From: Prochlorococcus sp. RS04
GTDB lineage: Bacteria > Cyanobacteriota > Cyanobacteriia > PCC-6307 > Cyanobiaceae
Assembly (NCBI RefSeq): GCF_001989455.1
Contig: NZ_CP018346.1
Location: 496,001-560,000, forward strand
Reading direction: 5' to 3'
Length of the DNA stretch: 64,000 bases
The position numbers and the translations under genes were made by a program. The first letter of the stretch is position 1, and each line of letters opens with the position of its first letter. Positions 21,156 to 30,638 of this stretch are shown here, one piece after another. The notes beneath the pieces are model-generated. The model ran no database searches, had not been told where the DNA came from, and was given only the letters and a program-made list of their open reading frames with translations.

Positions 21156-22451
21156 ATGAATTCATCTTTTAACAAACTTTTAACATTCAAAACTGTGATC
21201 ACTGCATCAATGATCATCGTTTTTTCTATCAATCTTTTGTTGATTGAGAGAGTGGATGCCCTCAGTGATAGCAGGCAATTAGTACTTGACGCTTGGACCT
21301 TGGTAAACGAGGGGTTTTATGATCCAGAAAAGTTTGATGAAATCCAATGGAAAAGAATTAGACAAAAAACATTACAGAAACAAATTGAAACAAGTGAAGA
21401 GGCTTATTCCGCAATTGAAGACATGTTAAGACCTCTAGAAGATCCATACACTCGAGTTTTACGCCCAAAAGATTATGAACTACTGAAATCAAGTAATTTT
21501 GGGAGTGAAATTAATGGTGTTGGGCTTCAATTAGGTGAAGATGATGACAATAAAGTTAAAGTTATCTCTACTCTTGGGGGTTCGCCAGCTGAAGAAGCCG
21601 GAATAGTAAGCGGGGACTTGATAGAGACAGTGGACGGAATCTCATCAGAAAAATTAGGGCTTGCAAGTACTGCCTCTAAGTTAAGAGGTGAATCAGGGAC
21701 AAAAGTTTTAGTTCAGGTATCTTCAGAATCAGGAGAAATTAGGGAAGTCGATCTAGAGAGGAGATCAGTAGATCTCAGACCAGTTAGAACAAAAAGATTA
21801 AGAGACGATTCTCACACAATAGGATATTTAAGGATAACTCAATTCAGCGAAAGCGTACCCAAAAAAGTTGAAGAGGCTCTTCAAGAGTTAAAAGAGAAGG
21901 AAGTTGAGGGATTGATCTTGGATCTTAGAAATAATTCAGGGGGACTAGTAAGCTCAGGTATAGCAGTTGCAGACTCGTTATTGAGTGAGAAGCCTGTAGT
22001 CGAGACAAAAGATAGAAATGGAATCAAAGATGCAATTATCTCTCAAAAAGAGACATCTTTTGATGGACCAATGGTGACTTTAGTGAATAAAGGTACTGCA
22101 AGTGCCAGTGAAATACTAGCTGGTTCTTTACAAGATAATGAGAGGTCAATTCTTATGGGAGAACAAACTTATGGGAAAGGTTTAATTCAATCCCTAAAAA
22201 GTTTGGGAGAAGATAGTGGTATCGCTATAACAGTGGCTAGTTACTTAACCCCCAATGGGAATAATATTCAAGGCCAAGGTATGACCCCTGACAAATTACT
22301 TGATCTTCCGGATGCAAGTGATTATGGAAGTACTGACGATAAATGGGTGAGGAATGCAGAATTATTTCTGGGGTCGGTTCTAGAAAAAGAAGAAGTTTCA
22401 GTTCAAACAATTGGATTAAACAATGAAGAAATTAAATCTTTAAATGGCTAA
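21156..22451 (+). CDS. ctpA: carboxyl-terminal processing protease (CtpA type)
   Basis: A periplasmic/lumenal serine protease; in cyanobacteria CtpA removes the C-terminal extension of the D1 protein so the manganese cluster can assemble. It has an N-terminal signal or anchor (about residues 10-33), a PDZ domain (about 100-185), and the Ser-Lys catalytic dyad in GTASASEILAGSLQ and TYGKGLIQ. The frame opens at TTG 21135, but the ATG at 21156 is preferred because it directly precedes the signal sequence. The domain order fits the CtpA/B/C family; the choice of CtpA among paralogues is by similarity only. Confidence 0.88.
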   Translation: MNSSFNKLLTFKTVITASMIIVFSINLLLIERVDALSDSRQLVLDAWTLVNEGFYDPEKFDEIQWKRIRQKTLQKQIETSEEAYSAIEDMLRPLEDPYTRVLRPKDYELLKSSNFGSEINGVGLQLGEDDDNKVKVISTLGGSPAEEAGIVSGDLIETVDGISSEKLGLASTASKLRGESGTKVLVQVSSESGEIREVDLERRSVDLRPVRTKRLRDDSHTIGYLRITQFSESVPKKVEEALQELKEKEVEGLILDLRNNSGGLVSSGIAVADSLLSEKPVVETKDRNGIKDAIISQKETSFDGPMVTLVNKGTASASEILAGSLQDNERSILMGEQTYGKGLIQSLKSLGEDSGIAITVASYLTPNGNNIQGQGMTPDKLLDLPDASDYGSTDDKWVRNAELFLGSVLEKEEVSVQTIGLNNEEIKSLNG

Positions 22452-22478
22452 AGATTGAAAACAAAAAATCTAAAATAA

Positions 22479-23735
22479 ATGAGCATTAAAAGAATTTTTC
22501 ATGACCCAATTCATAAAGAAATAGTATTTGATGCAGGAAAGCCAGAAGAATTAATGATTATGGAATTAATTGATACAGTTGCTTTTCAAAGACTAAGAAG
22601 AATAAAACAACTTGGTGCGGCATCATTACTTTTTCATGGTGCAGAATCGAGTAGATTTACTCACTCAATTGGAGTCTTTTGTATAGCTAGAAAAATTTAT
22701 AAGAGATTAATTGAAAGTAAATCTTCATTTTGTGAAAATAAATTTGTTCTTTATGGAGCAGCCCTACTTCATGATTTAGGTCATGGACCTTTAAGCCATA
22801 CCAGTGAAAAAATATTCAAGCATGATCACGAAAAATGGTCTGAAAACTTAGTAACAAATTATTCTCCAATCAATACAATCCTCAAAAAGTATGACAACGA
22901 ATTACCAAGAAAAATTGGTGAATTATTTCAACCAAAACAACTATTTTCAAAACCCTTAAAAACATTGATCAGTAGTGAGATAGATTGCGATCGTCTCGAT
23001 TACCTTTTACGCGATAGTTACAACACAGGTACTAATTATGGCTTAGTAGATTTAGAAAGAATAATTTCAGCTCTTACCTTTTCACCTGATGGGAATATCG
23101 GAATCAAACCAAAGGGGATAATCGCTATTGAGCATTTCCTTGTACTTAGAAACTTGATGTATAGAACAATTTACAATCACAGGATAAACGAAATATCAAC
23201 ATGGATTCTGGAAAAAATATTACACACAATAAAACATAATTATGAAAAAAATATTTGGTTAGATAATTCTTTATATAAATGGATTTTTTCACCATCAAAG
23301 GTTGATTTTGATGATTTCATAAGAAATGATGATGTAACGTTTTATTATCACTTGATTAGATGGAAAGATGAATCTTTTGAGCCACTTTCTACACTATGCA
23401 AAATGTTTATTGACAGAGATTTATTAAAGGCGTCAGACATTAGTTTTTTAAGTAAAATAGATAGATTAAAAATCCTTGCATTTGCCACAAAATTATGTGA
23501 AAAGAATGGTTATGATTCAGAAATATATTGCGGGATTAAGGAAAGGTCTTTTAAAGGTTTTGAATCTAATAATGCACTAAAAATATGGGACGGCACTTTT
23601 CAAAGCGCATTAGAAAATAGTTCTGCATTAATAAAAACTTTAATGAGATCCGAAGAAAGCTCTTTTATTATTTATCCAGATATGATCAAAAATGAAATTA
23701 AGAATGAAATTTCACTAATAAAAAACAATATCTAG
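22479..23735 (+). CDS. HD-domain phosphohydrolase (dGTPase-like)
   Basis: A metal-dependent phosphohydrolase of the HD superfamily. Metal-binding residues are visible: His62 (RFTHSIG), His98-Asp99 (LLHDLGHGPLSHTSE) and a later Asp in EIDCDRLDYLLRDSY. The sequence is of the YwfO/SAMHD1-like type often annotated as a dNTPase or HD superfamily phosphohydrolase. The true substrate is not known; dNTPs are most likely. It starts 27 bases after ctpA and lies 10 bases before minC, so it may be cotranscribed with the min genes. Confidence 0.85.
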   Translation: MSIKRIFHDPIHKEIVFDAGKPEELMIMELIDTVAFQRLRRIKQLGAASLLFHGAESSRFTHSIGVFCIARKIYKRLIESKSSFCENKFVLYGAALLHDLGHGPLSHTSEKIFKHDHEKWSENLVTNYSPINTILKKYDNELPRKIGELFQPKQLFSKPLKTLISSEIDCDRLDYLLRDSYNTGTNYGLVDLERIISALTFSPDGNIGIKPKGIIAIEHFLVLRNLMYRTIYNHRINEISTWILEKILHTIKHNYEKNIWLDNSLYKWIFSPSKVDFDDFIRNDDVTFYYHLIRWKDESFEPLSTLCKMFIDRDLLKASDISFLSKIDRLKILAFATKLCEKNGYDSEIYCGIKERSFKGFESNNALKIWDGTFQSALENSSALIKTLMRSEESSFIIYPDMIKNEIKNEISLIKNNI

Positions 23736-23745
23736 ATTTAATTCA

Positions 23746-24408
23746 ATGGAAATCGTTTTAATAAACACTAAAAGTAAATATTTAGAAGTTTTTTCTTTGT
23801 TAAATTTAGATAATATCAATGAAACTTTCAAAAGATTTTCTTCCATCAAGGAACCTTTAGAAGCAAAAATTTTCGCAGTCAATGAGTCAATAAGTTCTCA
23901 TCAATTTTTAAAATTAAAAAATCATTTTGACAAAATTAATATTTGTTCCTTACGCATCTACTCAAATAATAGAGATTCAATAATAAGTGGAAGGTCCTTA
24001 AAAATAGATTCAGCTTACATAAAAGAGCAAGAGATCAAAAACCAGTTACTATTATTCAATTCAAAAAAGAAAGACGATATTCTTCACAAAGGAACAGTAC
24101 GATCGGGCGAAAGAATATCTTCAAACGGAAACCTATGTATTATTGGAGACGTTAATCCAGGAGCAATAGTTTCCGCTAAGAAAAATATTTACGTTTGGGG
24201 CAAATTACTAGGGATCGCATTCGCAGGGAAAAGTGGAAATAAAAATGCCTCTATTGCATCACTTTATCTAAACCCTTTACAGTTAAGGATTGCAGATGTG
24301 ATAGCAATTGGACCAAAAGAAAAGCCCAAAAATTACTATCCAGAAATTGCAGTTATAGATAAACAAACAATAATTATCAAACCTCACTTAATCGAAAATA
24401 AAAATTAA
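23746..24408 (+). CDS. minC: septum site-determining protein MinC
   Basis: An inhibitor of FtsZ polymerisation that prevents division at the cell poles. The C-terminal beta-helix domain (about 105-215) is clear: HKGTVRSGERISSNGNLCII, GDVNPGAIVSAKKNIYVWG and later AFAGKSGNKNASIASL. The N-terminal domain is divergent, as usual. It is first of the minC-minD-minE cluster; a 111-base gap to minD suggests an extra promoter there. Confidence 0.93.
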   Translation: MEIVLINTKSKYLEVFSLLNLDNINETFKRFSSIKEPLEAKIFAVNESISSHQFLKLKNHFDKINICSLRIYSNNRDSIISGRSLKIDSAYIKEQEIKNQLLLFNSKKKDDILHKGTVRSGERISSNGNLCIIGDVNPGAIVSAKKNIYVWGKLLGIAFAGKSGNKNASIASLYLNPLQLRIADVIAIGPKEKPKNYYPEIAVIDKQTIIIKPHLIENKN

Positions 24409-24519
24409 TCAATAATTTGCAATAAATAAATTCAAAATAGATAAATTTAAGAATTACTTAATCTTTAAAATATTTAACTTTCTGCAAGTGGCTTTATTAT
24501 TTGTAAAATCTTAAAAATC

Positions 24520-25335
24520 GTGGGGAAGAATACTCGCACAATACTAATCTGTTCAGGTAAGGGAGGAGTTGGCAAAACAACTTTAACTGCAAACCTAGGA
24601 ATTGCACTTGCTAATAGTGGAGCAACAACTGCTGTATTAGATGCTGATTTTGGCTTAAGAAATTTAGATCTTCTTCTAGGATTAGAAAATCGCATCATTT
24701 ATACGGCTCAAGATGTTCTAGACAAGAACTGTCGTCTCGATCAAGCATTGGTTAGACATAAAAAGGAGCCTAATCTTGCTCTTCTACCTGCTGGAGATCC
24801 AAGGATGTTGGATTGGATGAAGCCCGAAGATATGAAAAAAATTAGTGAGCTACTTAGTGAGAACTTTGATTTTGTCTTAGTAGATTGTCCTGCTGGTGTA
24901 GAAGATGGCTTTAAAAATGCCCTTGCAGCCTGTAAAGAAGCTATTGTTGTTACTAACCCAGAATTATCCGCAGTGAGGGATGCAGATAGAGTAATAGGGA
25001 TTCTTAATACTTCAGATATTGAGCCTATTCAACTTGTAATCAATAGAGTTCGCCCTAATATGATGGCTAGTCAAGAAATGTTATCCATCGAAGATGTTCA
25101 AGGGATCCTTTCTTTGCCTTTATTAGGTATTGTTTTAGAAGATGAACAGGTAATAATAAGTACAAATAGAGGAGAGCCACTGACACTTTCAGATAGTAGA
25201 TCTCCTGCAAAAAGATGTTACTTGAATGTTTCTCAAAGACTTACAAATAAAGATGTACCAATTATCGATCCCAAAAAAGAAGGCAAAAGTCTAAAAGATA
25301 AATTCATGAGATTAATGCAAACAAAGGTTTTTTAA
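24520..25335 (+). CDS. minD: septum site-determining protein MinD
   Basis: A membrane-associated ATPase that recruits MinC and is displaced by MinE. The deviant Walker A motif is [18 protein letters not shown]; switch regions [15 protein letters not shown] and [11 protein letters not shown] follow; the C-terminal amphipathic membrane-targeting helix is [14 protein letters not shown]. It starts at GTG (24520). At 271 residues it is typical. minE follows after one base. Confidence 0.97.
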   Translation: MGKNTRTILICSGKGGVGKTTLTANLGIALANSGATTAVLDADFGLRNLDLLLGLENRIIYTAQDVLDKNCRLDQALVRHKKEPNLALLPAGDPRMLDWMKPEDMKKISELLSENFDFVLVDCPAGVEDGFKNALAACKEAIVVTNPELSAVRDADRVIGILNTSDIEPIQLVINRVRPNMMASQEMLSIEDVQGILSLPLLGIVLEDEQVIISTNRGEPLTLSDSRSPAKRCYLNVSQRLTNKDVPIIDPKKEGKSLKDKFMRLMQTKVF

Positions 25336-25336
25336 A

Positions 25337-25663
25337 ATGATGACTCTCAGAGATCTTATAAATAAATTACTAGGCAGAGAACCGTCTAGTGCCAATACAG
25401 CAAGAGAAAGATTACAACTTGTACTGGCTCATGACAGAGTTGATATGAGTTCTTTAACAACTGATCTTTTAGATAAAATGAGGAAAGAAATTCTTGATGT
25501 TGTTGCTAAATATGTTGAAATTGATTTTGATGAGGTAGCAGTAAGTTTAGAGACTGAGGATAGAATGACTGCATTAGTTGCCAATTTACCAATCAAAAGA
25601 ACTATTTCAGGAGAAATAAAATTCAAAAAAACTGATAAAGCTAATAAAGATATCAAAAAGTAA
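25337..25663 (+). CDS. minE: cell division topological specificity factor MinE
   Basis: Stimulates the MinD ATPase and sets the position of the division site. The N-terminal anti-MinCD region contains [20 protein letters not shown], and the C-terminal dimer domain includes [16 protein letters not shown]-type sequence. The protein ends with a basic tail. Its start follows the minD stop directly, indicating translational coupling. Confidence 0.96.
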   Translation: MMTLRDLINKLLGREPSSANTARERLQLVLAHDRVDMSSLTTDLLDKMRKEILDVVAKYVEIDFDEVAVSLETEDRMTALVANLPIKRTISGEIKFKKTDKANKDIKK

Positions 25664-25696
25664 TAAATTTAAAAAAAGCTAAAAAAATACTGATAA

Positions 25697-25724
25697 TTGA
25701 CCCTTCCTGATTGTAAGATAAAAT
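25697..25724 (+). promoter_or_regulatory. probable promoter of tRNA-Thr
   Basis: TTGACC at 25697-25702 and TAAAAT at 25719-25724, spaced by 16 bases, form a sigma-70-like promoter just ahead of the tRNA. The -10 box is only four bases from the mature 5' end, so an overlapping TAAGAT at 25714-25719 may be the real -10 box. Confidence 0.4.
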
Positions 25725-25728
25725 GATT

Positions 25729-25800
25729 GCCGGCTTAGCTCAGCGGTAGAGCAGCGCTTTTGTAAAGCGAAGGTCATCAGTTCAAATCTGTTAGCCGGCA
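25729..25800 (+). tRNA. tRNA-Thr (TGT anticodon)
   Basis: A 72-nt cloverleaf: acceptor GCCGGCT paired with AGCCGGC, D-arm AGCTCAGCGGTAGAGC, anticodon loop TTTGTAA (anticodon TGT, reads ACA), T-loop AGTTCAAATCT. The CCA end is not encoded beyond the final A. Confidence 0.97.
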
Positions 25801-25811
25801 TTTTGATTTGT

Positions 25812-25979
25812 TTAATTCTGTTCAATATTCTTCGTTGAAAATAAAAAGACTAAACCTATCAGAGCAATAATAGGAATCAATCTTATTTCGAGAACATACT
25901 CTAAAAAAGATGCAAGGGGCTCAAATATCCAATAAGTAAAAAATTGAATCAATAAAACAAAAAATAATAATAAAAACAT
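25812..25979 (-). CDS. small two-helix membrane protein coupled to tsaC
   Basis: A 55-codon ATG frame whose start overlaps the stop of the upstream tsaC-like gene by one base (TAATG), a strong sign of translational coupling and of a real gene. The product has two hydrophobic helices (MFLLLFFVLLIQFF and LIPIIALIGLVFLF) around a short segment containing WIFEPLASFLEYVLEIR. No function is recognised; its place as last gene of a prmC-tsaC operon does not explain it. Confidence 0.6.
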   Translation of the reverse strand: MFLLLFFVLLIQFFTYWIFEPLASFLEYVLEIRLIPIIALIGLVFLFSTKNIEQN

Positions 25980-26560
25980 TAATACAATTCCCTTACTAAT
26001 ACTTCTCCTTGTCTAATCAGTCTCCAATCTCCACATTTCTTCCACAATATAATAGTACTTGCTTTTCCACTTCTTTTTCCCCAGGGGATAGGACCCAAAA
26101 TTTTCAGAGTAGGGAAGTCTAGAGCAATACCTTCAACTGTAATAGATCCTTTAAAACCTGAAATATTTGCACTTGAAGTTAACAATGGACCTGTTTCTCT
26201 CATGAGAGATTGAGCCATATATGAATTTGGAATCCTCAACCCAAGGGTAAGATCATTGCTTGTGAGGATTGTAGTCTGCTTTTCTGAAGCAGGAATAACC
26301 ATTGTCAGAGCTCCAGGCCAATATTTTGAAGCTATATTTTCGTAATCTTCTTTAGCTGATTCGTGAACATAATCAATTAATTGTTTATGTTCTGCCCCCA
26401 TAAGAATTAAGGGTTTATCTCTATCCCTTTTTTTAAACTCATAAATAATATTTGAAAATTTTGGCAAGCACCCAATCGCAGGTAATGTGTCAGTTGGGAA
26501 AATTATAGGTAAACCACTTTTAAGAGTCTTCAAAGCGGATTTGCAGTCTACTAAATTCAT
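25979..26560 (-). CDS. tsaC: Sua5/YciO/YrdC-family L-threonylcarbamoyladenylate synthase
   Basis: Makes threonylcarbamoyl-AMP from threonine, bicarbonate and ATP, the first step of the universal t6A37 modification of tRNAs that read ANN codons. The family signature is clear: GLPIIFPTDTLPAIGCLP near the N-terminus, KRDRDKPLILM, KYWPGALTMVIPA, LGLRIPN and LLTSSANISG. At 193 residues it is the short TsaC/YrdC form without the Sua5 C-terminal domain. It lies 23 bases downstream of prmC, so both may be one transcript. Confidence 0.9.
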   Translation of the reverse strand: MNLVDCKSALKTLKSGLPIIFPTDTLPAIGCLPKFSNIIYEFKKRDRDKPLILMGAEHKQLIDYVHESAKEDYENIASKYWPGALTMVIPASEKQTTILTSNDLTLGLRIPNSYMAQSLMRETGPLLTSSANISGFKGSITVEGIALDFPTLKILGPIPWGKRSGKASTIILWKKCGDWRLIRQGEVLVRELY

Positions 26561-26583
26561 TTAGATTATGAACTTGTAATAAT

Positions 26584-27453
26584 TTATTTATATCTTCCAA
26601 TGGTAAACCTACCAATACCTGAAAGATCTTTCACAATTTCTATTGATGTAAATTTATTTTTTAAAAAAAGTTGTTTTACTTTTTCGCCTTGATCAAAATG
26701 ATTCTCTAAAATTAGCCAGCCCTTCTCTTTTAAAAATATTGGTGCATTTTGTATTATTTCCCTAATGTGTTTTAAACCATCTTCGCCACCTAATAAAGCA
26801 ACTTTAGGTTCGAAATTTTTAACTTCTTTGGGCAATTTTTCATAAGTATCTTTTGGAATATATGGCGGGTTTGAAATAGCAAGGTCTAATTTACCTTTAA
26901 AATTTTCAAGAGGTGACCACCAATTGCCACAATAAAATTTCAAATTTGATTGTTTGGAAGAATTTATATAATTTTTATTAGCTATTTCTAATGCGTCTTT
27001 ATCTATATCAGTTGCCACCCCTTCGCTAAATGGATAAGCCAATGCCAACGCAATACTTATAGCGCCTGATCCAGTTCCTAATTCAGCAAAAAATAATTTC
27101 TGTGACTTCCTTCTAAATACACTGAAGACAATATCTACTATGAGCTCTGTCTCTGGTCTGGGAATAAGTACTTTATTTGTAACTTTTAATTTTAAGTCTC
27201 TCCAATAAGTTATTCCGCAAAGATATTGAATTGGGCAAGATTTTATTAAATGATCTTCCCAAACAGATTCTAAATATTTTAAGCTTTTTTTTAAATGTAA
27301 GTTTCCATTAGGATTTAAAATTTTCAAGTTTAAATCTCTAGTCGAAATATCGCCTATACAATCAAGTAAAACTTCAAAAGATTGTTGATCACCACCTTTT
27401 GAAAGTTGCTTTTTTTTCCACAATAAAAATTCCTTTACAGAAATGCAAAGCAT
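26584..27453 (-). CDS. prmC: peptide chain release factor N5-glutamine methyltransferase
   Basis: Methylates the Gln of the GGQ motif in release factors RF1 and RF2, using S-adenosylmethionine. Motif I (FAELGTGSGAISIALALA, about 122-139) and the catalytic NPPY (residues 195-198, in LAISNPPYIPKD) are present. The N-terminal helical domain binds the release factor, and a QYLCGITYWRDLKLKV segment links the two. Length (289) is typical of PrmC/HemK. Confidence 0.95.
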   Translation of the reverse strand: MLCISVKEFLLWKKKQLSKGGDQQSFEVLLDCIGDISTRDLNLKILNPNGNLHLKKSLKYLESVWEDHLIKSCPIQYLCGITYWRDLKLKVTNKVLIPRPETELIVDIVFSVFRRKSQKLFFAELGTGSGAISIALALAYPFSEGVATDIDKDALEIANKNYINSSKQSNLKFYCGNWWSPLENFKGKLDLAISNPPYIPKDTYEKLPKEVKNFEPKVALLGGEDGLKHIREIIQNAPIFLKEKGWLILENHFDQGEKVKQLFLKNKFTSIEIVKDLSGIGRFTIGRYK

Positions 27454-27464
27454 TTACTAAAGCA

Positions 27465-27617
27465 TCAGCGTTTTGGTCCAAGTCTACCTTTACTAGAGTC
27501 AGAGTAGAAGCTTGATTTTTCTCCATCTTGAGTAGAAATAAATAAACCAATGAGGAATATTGTTGGCACCCCTACAAATAAAAGACTAGCTACGAATCCA
27601 AAGTTAGTTGTTTCCAT
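27465..27617 (-). CDS. psbM: photosystem II protein M
   Basis: A 50-residue single-helix subunit at the photosystem II dimer interface. The sequence METTNFGFVASLLFVGVPTI then FLIGLFISTQDGEKSS is PsbM; the extended C-terminal tail (SDSSKGRLGPKR) is typical of marine picocyanobacteria. Its start is preceded by an A+T-rich spacer with no obvious operon partner; prmC starts 11 bases downstream on the same strand. Confidence 0.95.
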   Translation of the reverse strand: METTNFGFVASLLFVGVPTIFLIGLFISTQDGEKSSFYSDSSKGRLGPKR

Positions 27618-27722
27618 TTAATTAGATAGTTCTATATCAAGTAATAAGACTATAGACATATAACTTGGAATAAAGTGGAAAAATAAACAAATTTTATAAA
27701 CTGATTAACAGTCTTAAACAAT

Positions 27723-28085
27723 TTAACGTGGTAATTTTTTATTTTCACTAATTTTTTTTAGTTCTTCCAAATTTGAGGGAGGGGATTGTGGTTTTGTTAA
27801 AATTACTGCAGATGACTTTATCAATGTTTGGCATGCTAATCGCCAATTTTCTGGTCTATTTTTAAGTTTTTCTTCTTCAACGGATGTAAGAGGGCTTAAG
27901 GAATTTTTGTTTCCACCTTCAACTGAAATAAAGCAAGTACTGCATTGTCCAGCGCCTCCACAATTTCCCAAAATACCTTTTAGTCCATAAAGCTGTAAAT
28001 TCTCTTTCATTACGAGTTCTCTTAAATTTTCACCAGGATTACATTGAACCTCTAAGTCCTCACGGATAAATCTGATAGTTGCCAT
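27723..28085 (-). CDS. 2Fe-2S ferredoxin
   Basis: A soluble plant-type [2Fe-2S] electron carrier of 120 residues. The cluster ligands are Cys42, Cys48 and Cys51 (NCGGAGQCSTC) and Cys85 (WRLACQTL). The CX5CX2C spacing and the long basic C-terminal extension (SPPSNLEELKKISENKKL) differ from photosynthetic PetF (CX4CX2C), so it is probably a specialised ferredoxin. It is divergent from psbB; in picocyanobacteria a ferredoxin gene next to psbB is recalled but its partner is unknown. Confidence 0.88.
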   Translation of the reverse strand: MATIRFIREDLEVQCNPGENLRELVMKENLQLYGLKGILGNCGGAGQCSTCFISVEGGNKNSLSPLTSVEEEKLKNRPENWRLACQTLIKSSAVILTKPQSPPSNLEELKKISENKKLPR

Positions 28086-28307
28086 TTTTTTAGTTATTTT
28101 TCTTATTTTGGCGTTTTACTTTGAGAATTGTGACCAAAATATTAACAGTTTTTAGCTAAAAATTTCTTGTAAACTTTGTTCTGCTAATGGATTTGCCCAA
28201 TTTTTGCAAGAAAATAAATTTATTTACAAAAATCCCTCAAAGACTAAAAAACCCTTACTATCATGATGTTTAGCTGTTCATACAGCATAGTTACTAGAAA
28301 TTAACCG

Positions 28308-29831
28308 ATGGGATTGCCTTGGTATCGAGTTCACACAGTAGTTATTAATGACCCAGGTCGACTACTTGCTGTGCATCTTATGCATACTGCATTATTAGCC
28401 GGCTGGGCCGGTTCAATGGCTCTATATGAATTAGCCATTTTTGATCCTTCTGATGCTGTTCTCAATCCAATGTGGAGACAGGGGATGTACGTTATGCCTT
28501 TCATGGCAAGACTAGGTATCACAAGTAGTTGGAATGGATGGGATATTACGGGTGCTACTGGAGTTGATCCTGGATTCTGGAGTTTCGAAGGAGTTGCGGC
28601 AGCACACATAGTATTTAGTGGCCTATTGATGTTGGCATCTATTTGGCACTGGACATATTGGGACCTAGATTTATGGGAAGATTCAAGAACTGGTGAGCCT
28701 GCTCTTGATTTACCAAGAATTTTTGGAATCCACCTTCTTTTAGCAGGACTTACATGTTTTGGTTTTGGAGCTTTTCATTGCGCAAACGTAGGGATTTGGG
28801 TTTCTGATCCCTATGGTTTAAGTGGTCATGTAGAACCTGTAGCACCTTCCTGGGGAGTTGAAGGATTTAATCCTTTTAATCCAGGAGGTATTGTAGCTAA
28901 TCATATTGCAGCAGGACTTATGGGTATTATTGGAGGTATTTTTCATATTACCAATAGACCTGGAGAAAGACTTTACAGAGCATTAAAACTTGGAAGTCTC
29001 GAAGGAGTTCTTGCGAGTGCTTTAGCTGCTGTACTATTTGTTTCTTTCGTTGTTTCCGGAACAATGTGGTACGGTTCAGCAACCACCCCAATAGAGCTTT
29101 TTGGTCCTACGAGATATCAATGGGATTCAGGCTATTTCAAAACTGAAATTAACAGAAGAGTACAAGCTTCTATTGATGATGGAGCAACTAAATCAGAGGC
29201 ATATGCATCGATTCCAGAAAAATTAGCCTTCTACGATTATGTAGGAAATAGTCCAGCTAAAGGGGGACTATTCAGAGTTGGAGCTCTTGTTAATGGTGAT
29301 GGTTTACCAACTGGTTGGCAAGGTCACATTGCTTTCCAAGATAAGGAAGGAAACGAATTAGAAGTTAGAAGAATTCCTAATTTCTTTGAAAACTTCCCTG
29401 TCATTCTTGAAGACAAAGAAGGCAATGTAAGGGCCGATATCCCATTTAGAAGAGCTGAAGCAAAGTACTCATTTGAGCAAACTGGCATTACAGCAACTAT
29501 TTATGGAGGAGACCTAGATGGACAAACATTTACAGATCCTGCTGTAGTGAAAAGATTAGCAAGAAAAGCTCAACTTGGAGAAGCATTCAAGTTTGACAGA
29601 GAGACATATAAATCTGACGGTGTATTCCGAAGTTCTCCAAGAGCATGGTTTACATATGCACATTTATGTTTCGGATTGCTATTCTTATTTGGGCACTGGT
29701 GGCACGCTTCAAGAACTCTTTACAGAAATTCCTTTGCTGGTATTGATGCTGAGATTGGCGACCAAGTTGAATTTGGTTTATTCAAAAAGCTTGGAGACGA
29801 AACCACAAGAAGAATCCCTGGAAGGGTTTAA
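28308..29831 (+). CDS. psbB: photosystem II CP47 chlorophyll-binding protein
   Basis: A core antenna protein of photosystem II with six membrane helices and about 16 chlorophylls. The sequence is unmistakable from [20 protein letters not shown] to the C-terminal [14 protein letters not shown]; helix histidines occur in [37 protein letters not shown] and [12 protein letters not shown]. The large lumenal loop between helices V and VI is present. Length (507) is normal. psbT follows after 23 bases. A small inverted repeat (GCTGT-TCAT-ACAGC, 28273-28286) lies in the leader. Confidence 0.98.
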   Translation: MGLPWYRVHTVVINDPGRLLAVHLMHTALLAGWAGSMALYELAIFDPSDAVLNPMWRQGMYVMPFMARLGITSSWNGWDITGATGVDPGFWSFEGVAAAHIVFSGLLMLASIWHWTYWDLDLWEDSRTGEPALDLPRIFGIHLLLAGLTCFGFGAFHCANVGIWVSDPYGLSGHVEPVAPSWGVEGFNPFNPGGIVANHIAAGLMGIIGGIFHITNRPGERLYRALKLGSLEGVLASALAAVLFVSFVVSGTMWYGSATTPIELFGPTRYQWDSGYFKTEINRRVQASIDDGATKSEAYASIPEKLAFYDYVGNSPAKGGLFRVGALVNGDGLPTGWQGHIAFQDKEGNELEVRRIPNFFENFPVILEDKEGNVRADIPFRRAEAKYSFEQTGITATIYGGDLDGQTFTDPAVVKRLARKAQLGEAFKFDRETYKSDGVFRSSPRAWFTYAHLCFGLLFLFGHWWHASRTLYRNSFAGIDAEIGDQVEFGLFKKLGDETTRRIPGRV

Positions 29832-29854
29832 CCTAAACTTTATTACTTAATCTT

Positions 29855-29953
29855 ATGGAAGCTTTCGCTTACGTTCTTATTCTAACTCTCGCAGTTGTAA
29901 CCTTATTCTTTGCTGTCGCCTTTAGAGACCCACCTAAATTCGATAGAAAATGA
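29855..29953 (+). CDS. psbT: photosystem II protein T
   Basis: A 32-residue single-helix subunit at the photosystem II dimer interface: [20 protein letters not shown] followed by the tail [12 protein letters not shown]. It lies directly downstream of psbB as in most cyanobacteria and chloroplasts, and an intrinsic terminator follows. Confidence 0.97.
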   Translation: MEAFAYVLILTLAVVTLFFAVAFRDPPKFDRK

Positions 29954-29960
29954 ACCATGA

Positions 29961-29992
29961 AAAAGGCCTCTTTAACAAGAGGTTTTTTTTTA
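29961..29992 (+). terminator. intrinsic terminator after psbB-psbT
   Basis: A six-base-pair stem, CCTCTT (29967-29972) with AAGAGG (29977-29982) around a TAAC loop, preceded by A's and followed by a run of nine T's. Confidence 0.88.
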
Positions 29993-30049
29993 CTTTTCAT
30001 AATTAGAATATTACCCTACTATTAGGGTTGAAGTGCGTTATTTCACCAC

Positions 30050-30529
30050 ATGCAGTGTCCAACCTGTCAAAACACAGATAGCAGAGTTTTGGAATCAAGA
30101 TCTGCTGATAGTGGTAAAAGTGTTCGAAGAAGAAGAGAGTGCTTAAATTGCAGCTTTAGATTTACAACTTATGAAAGAGTCGAAACGATGCCAGTTTCAG
30201 TTATTAAGAAAGACGGTGGCAGAGAATTATTTGATAAACAAAAATTATTTACTGGCATATCAAGGGCATGCGAAAAGACTAACTTCAGTAGTGAAGCAAT
30301 TATTAATTTCGTAGATGGAATTGAATCACAAATCGTTCAAGACTCTAATAAAGATATTAAATCTTCACAAATCGGAGAATTAATACTTAAAAATCTTAGA
30401 AAAGAAAACGAAGTCGCCTATATAAGATACGCCTCAGTTTACAGAAAATTTAATGGGGTAAAAGATTTTATTTCAACTCTTGAATCTCTAAAGGGAAGTT
30501 CAAAAAACCAATTAGCATCAATTTCATAA
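30050..30529 (+). CDS. nrdR: transcriptional regulator NrdR
   Basis: An ATP/dATP-sensing repressor of ribonucleotide reductase genes. The N-terminal zinc ribbon has Cys3, Cys6, Cys31 and Cys34 ([17 protein letters not shown] ... [17 protein letters not shown]), followed by an ATP-cone domain (about 49-139; [20 protein letters not shown]). Length (159) is standard. The expected NrdR-box operators would be near nrd genes, which are not in this window. Confidence 0.96.
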   Translation: MQCPTCQNTDSRVLESRSADSGKSVRRRRECLNCSFRFTTYERVETMPVSVIKKDGGRELFDKQKLFTGISRACEKTNFSSEAIINFVDGIESQIVQDSNKDIKSSQIGELILKNLRKENEVAYIRYASVYRKFNGVKDFISTLESLKGSSKNQLASIS

Positions 30530-30609
30530 AATTCTGCATCTTAAAGTGTAGAATACATATCACAAATGTTTATTGCTATTGGTTTGCAGGCTAGTAGCAT
30601 CCCTTTCTA

Positions 30610-30624
30610 ACTACCTTAGGTAGT
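30610..30624 (+). promoter_or_regulatory. palindrome in the rpsA leader
   Basis: A perfect hairpin, ACTACC-TTA-GGTAGT, ends 14 bases before the rpsA start codon. Because S1 protein autoregulates its own mRNA in other bacteria through leader structures, this is a candidate control element; no function is shown by the sequence alone. Confidence 0.4.
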
Positions 30625-30638
30625 CTGCGATACAACAA

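Noticed and set aside
29575-29850. 91-codon frame overlapping the 3' end of psbB in another frame
   Set aside because: A shadow of the conserved CP47 coding sequence; no independent support.
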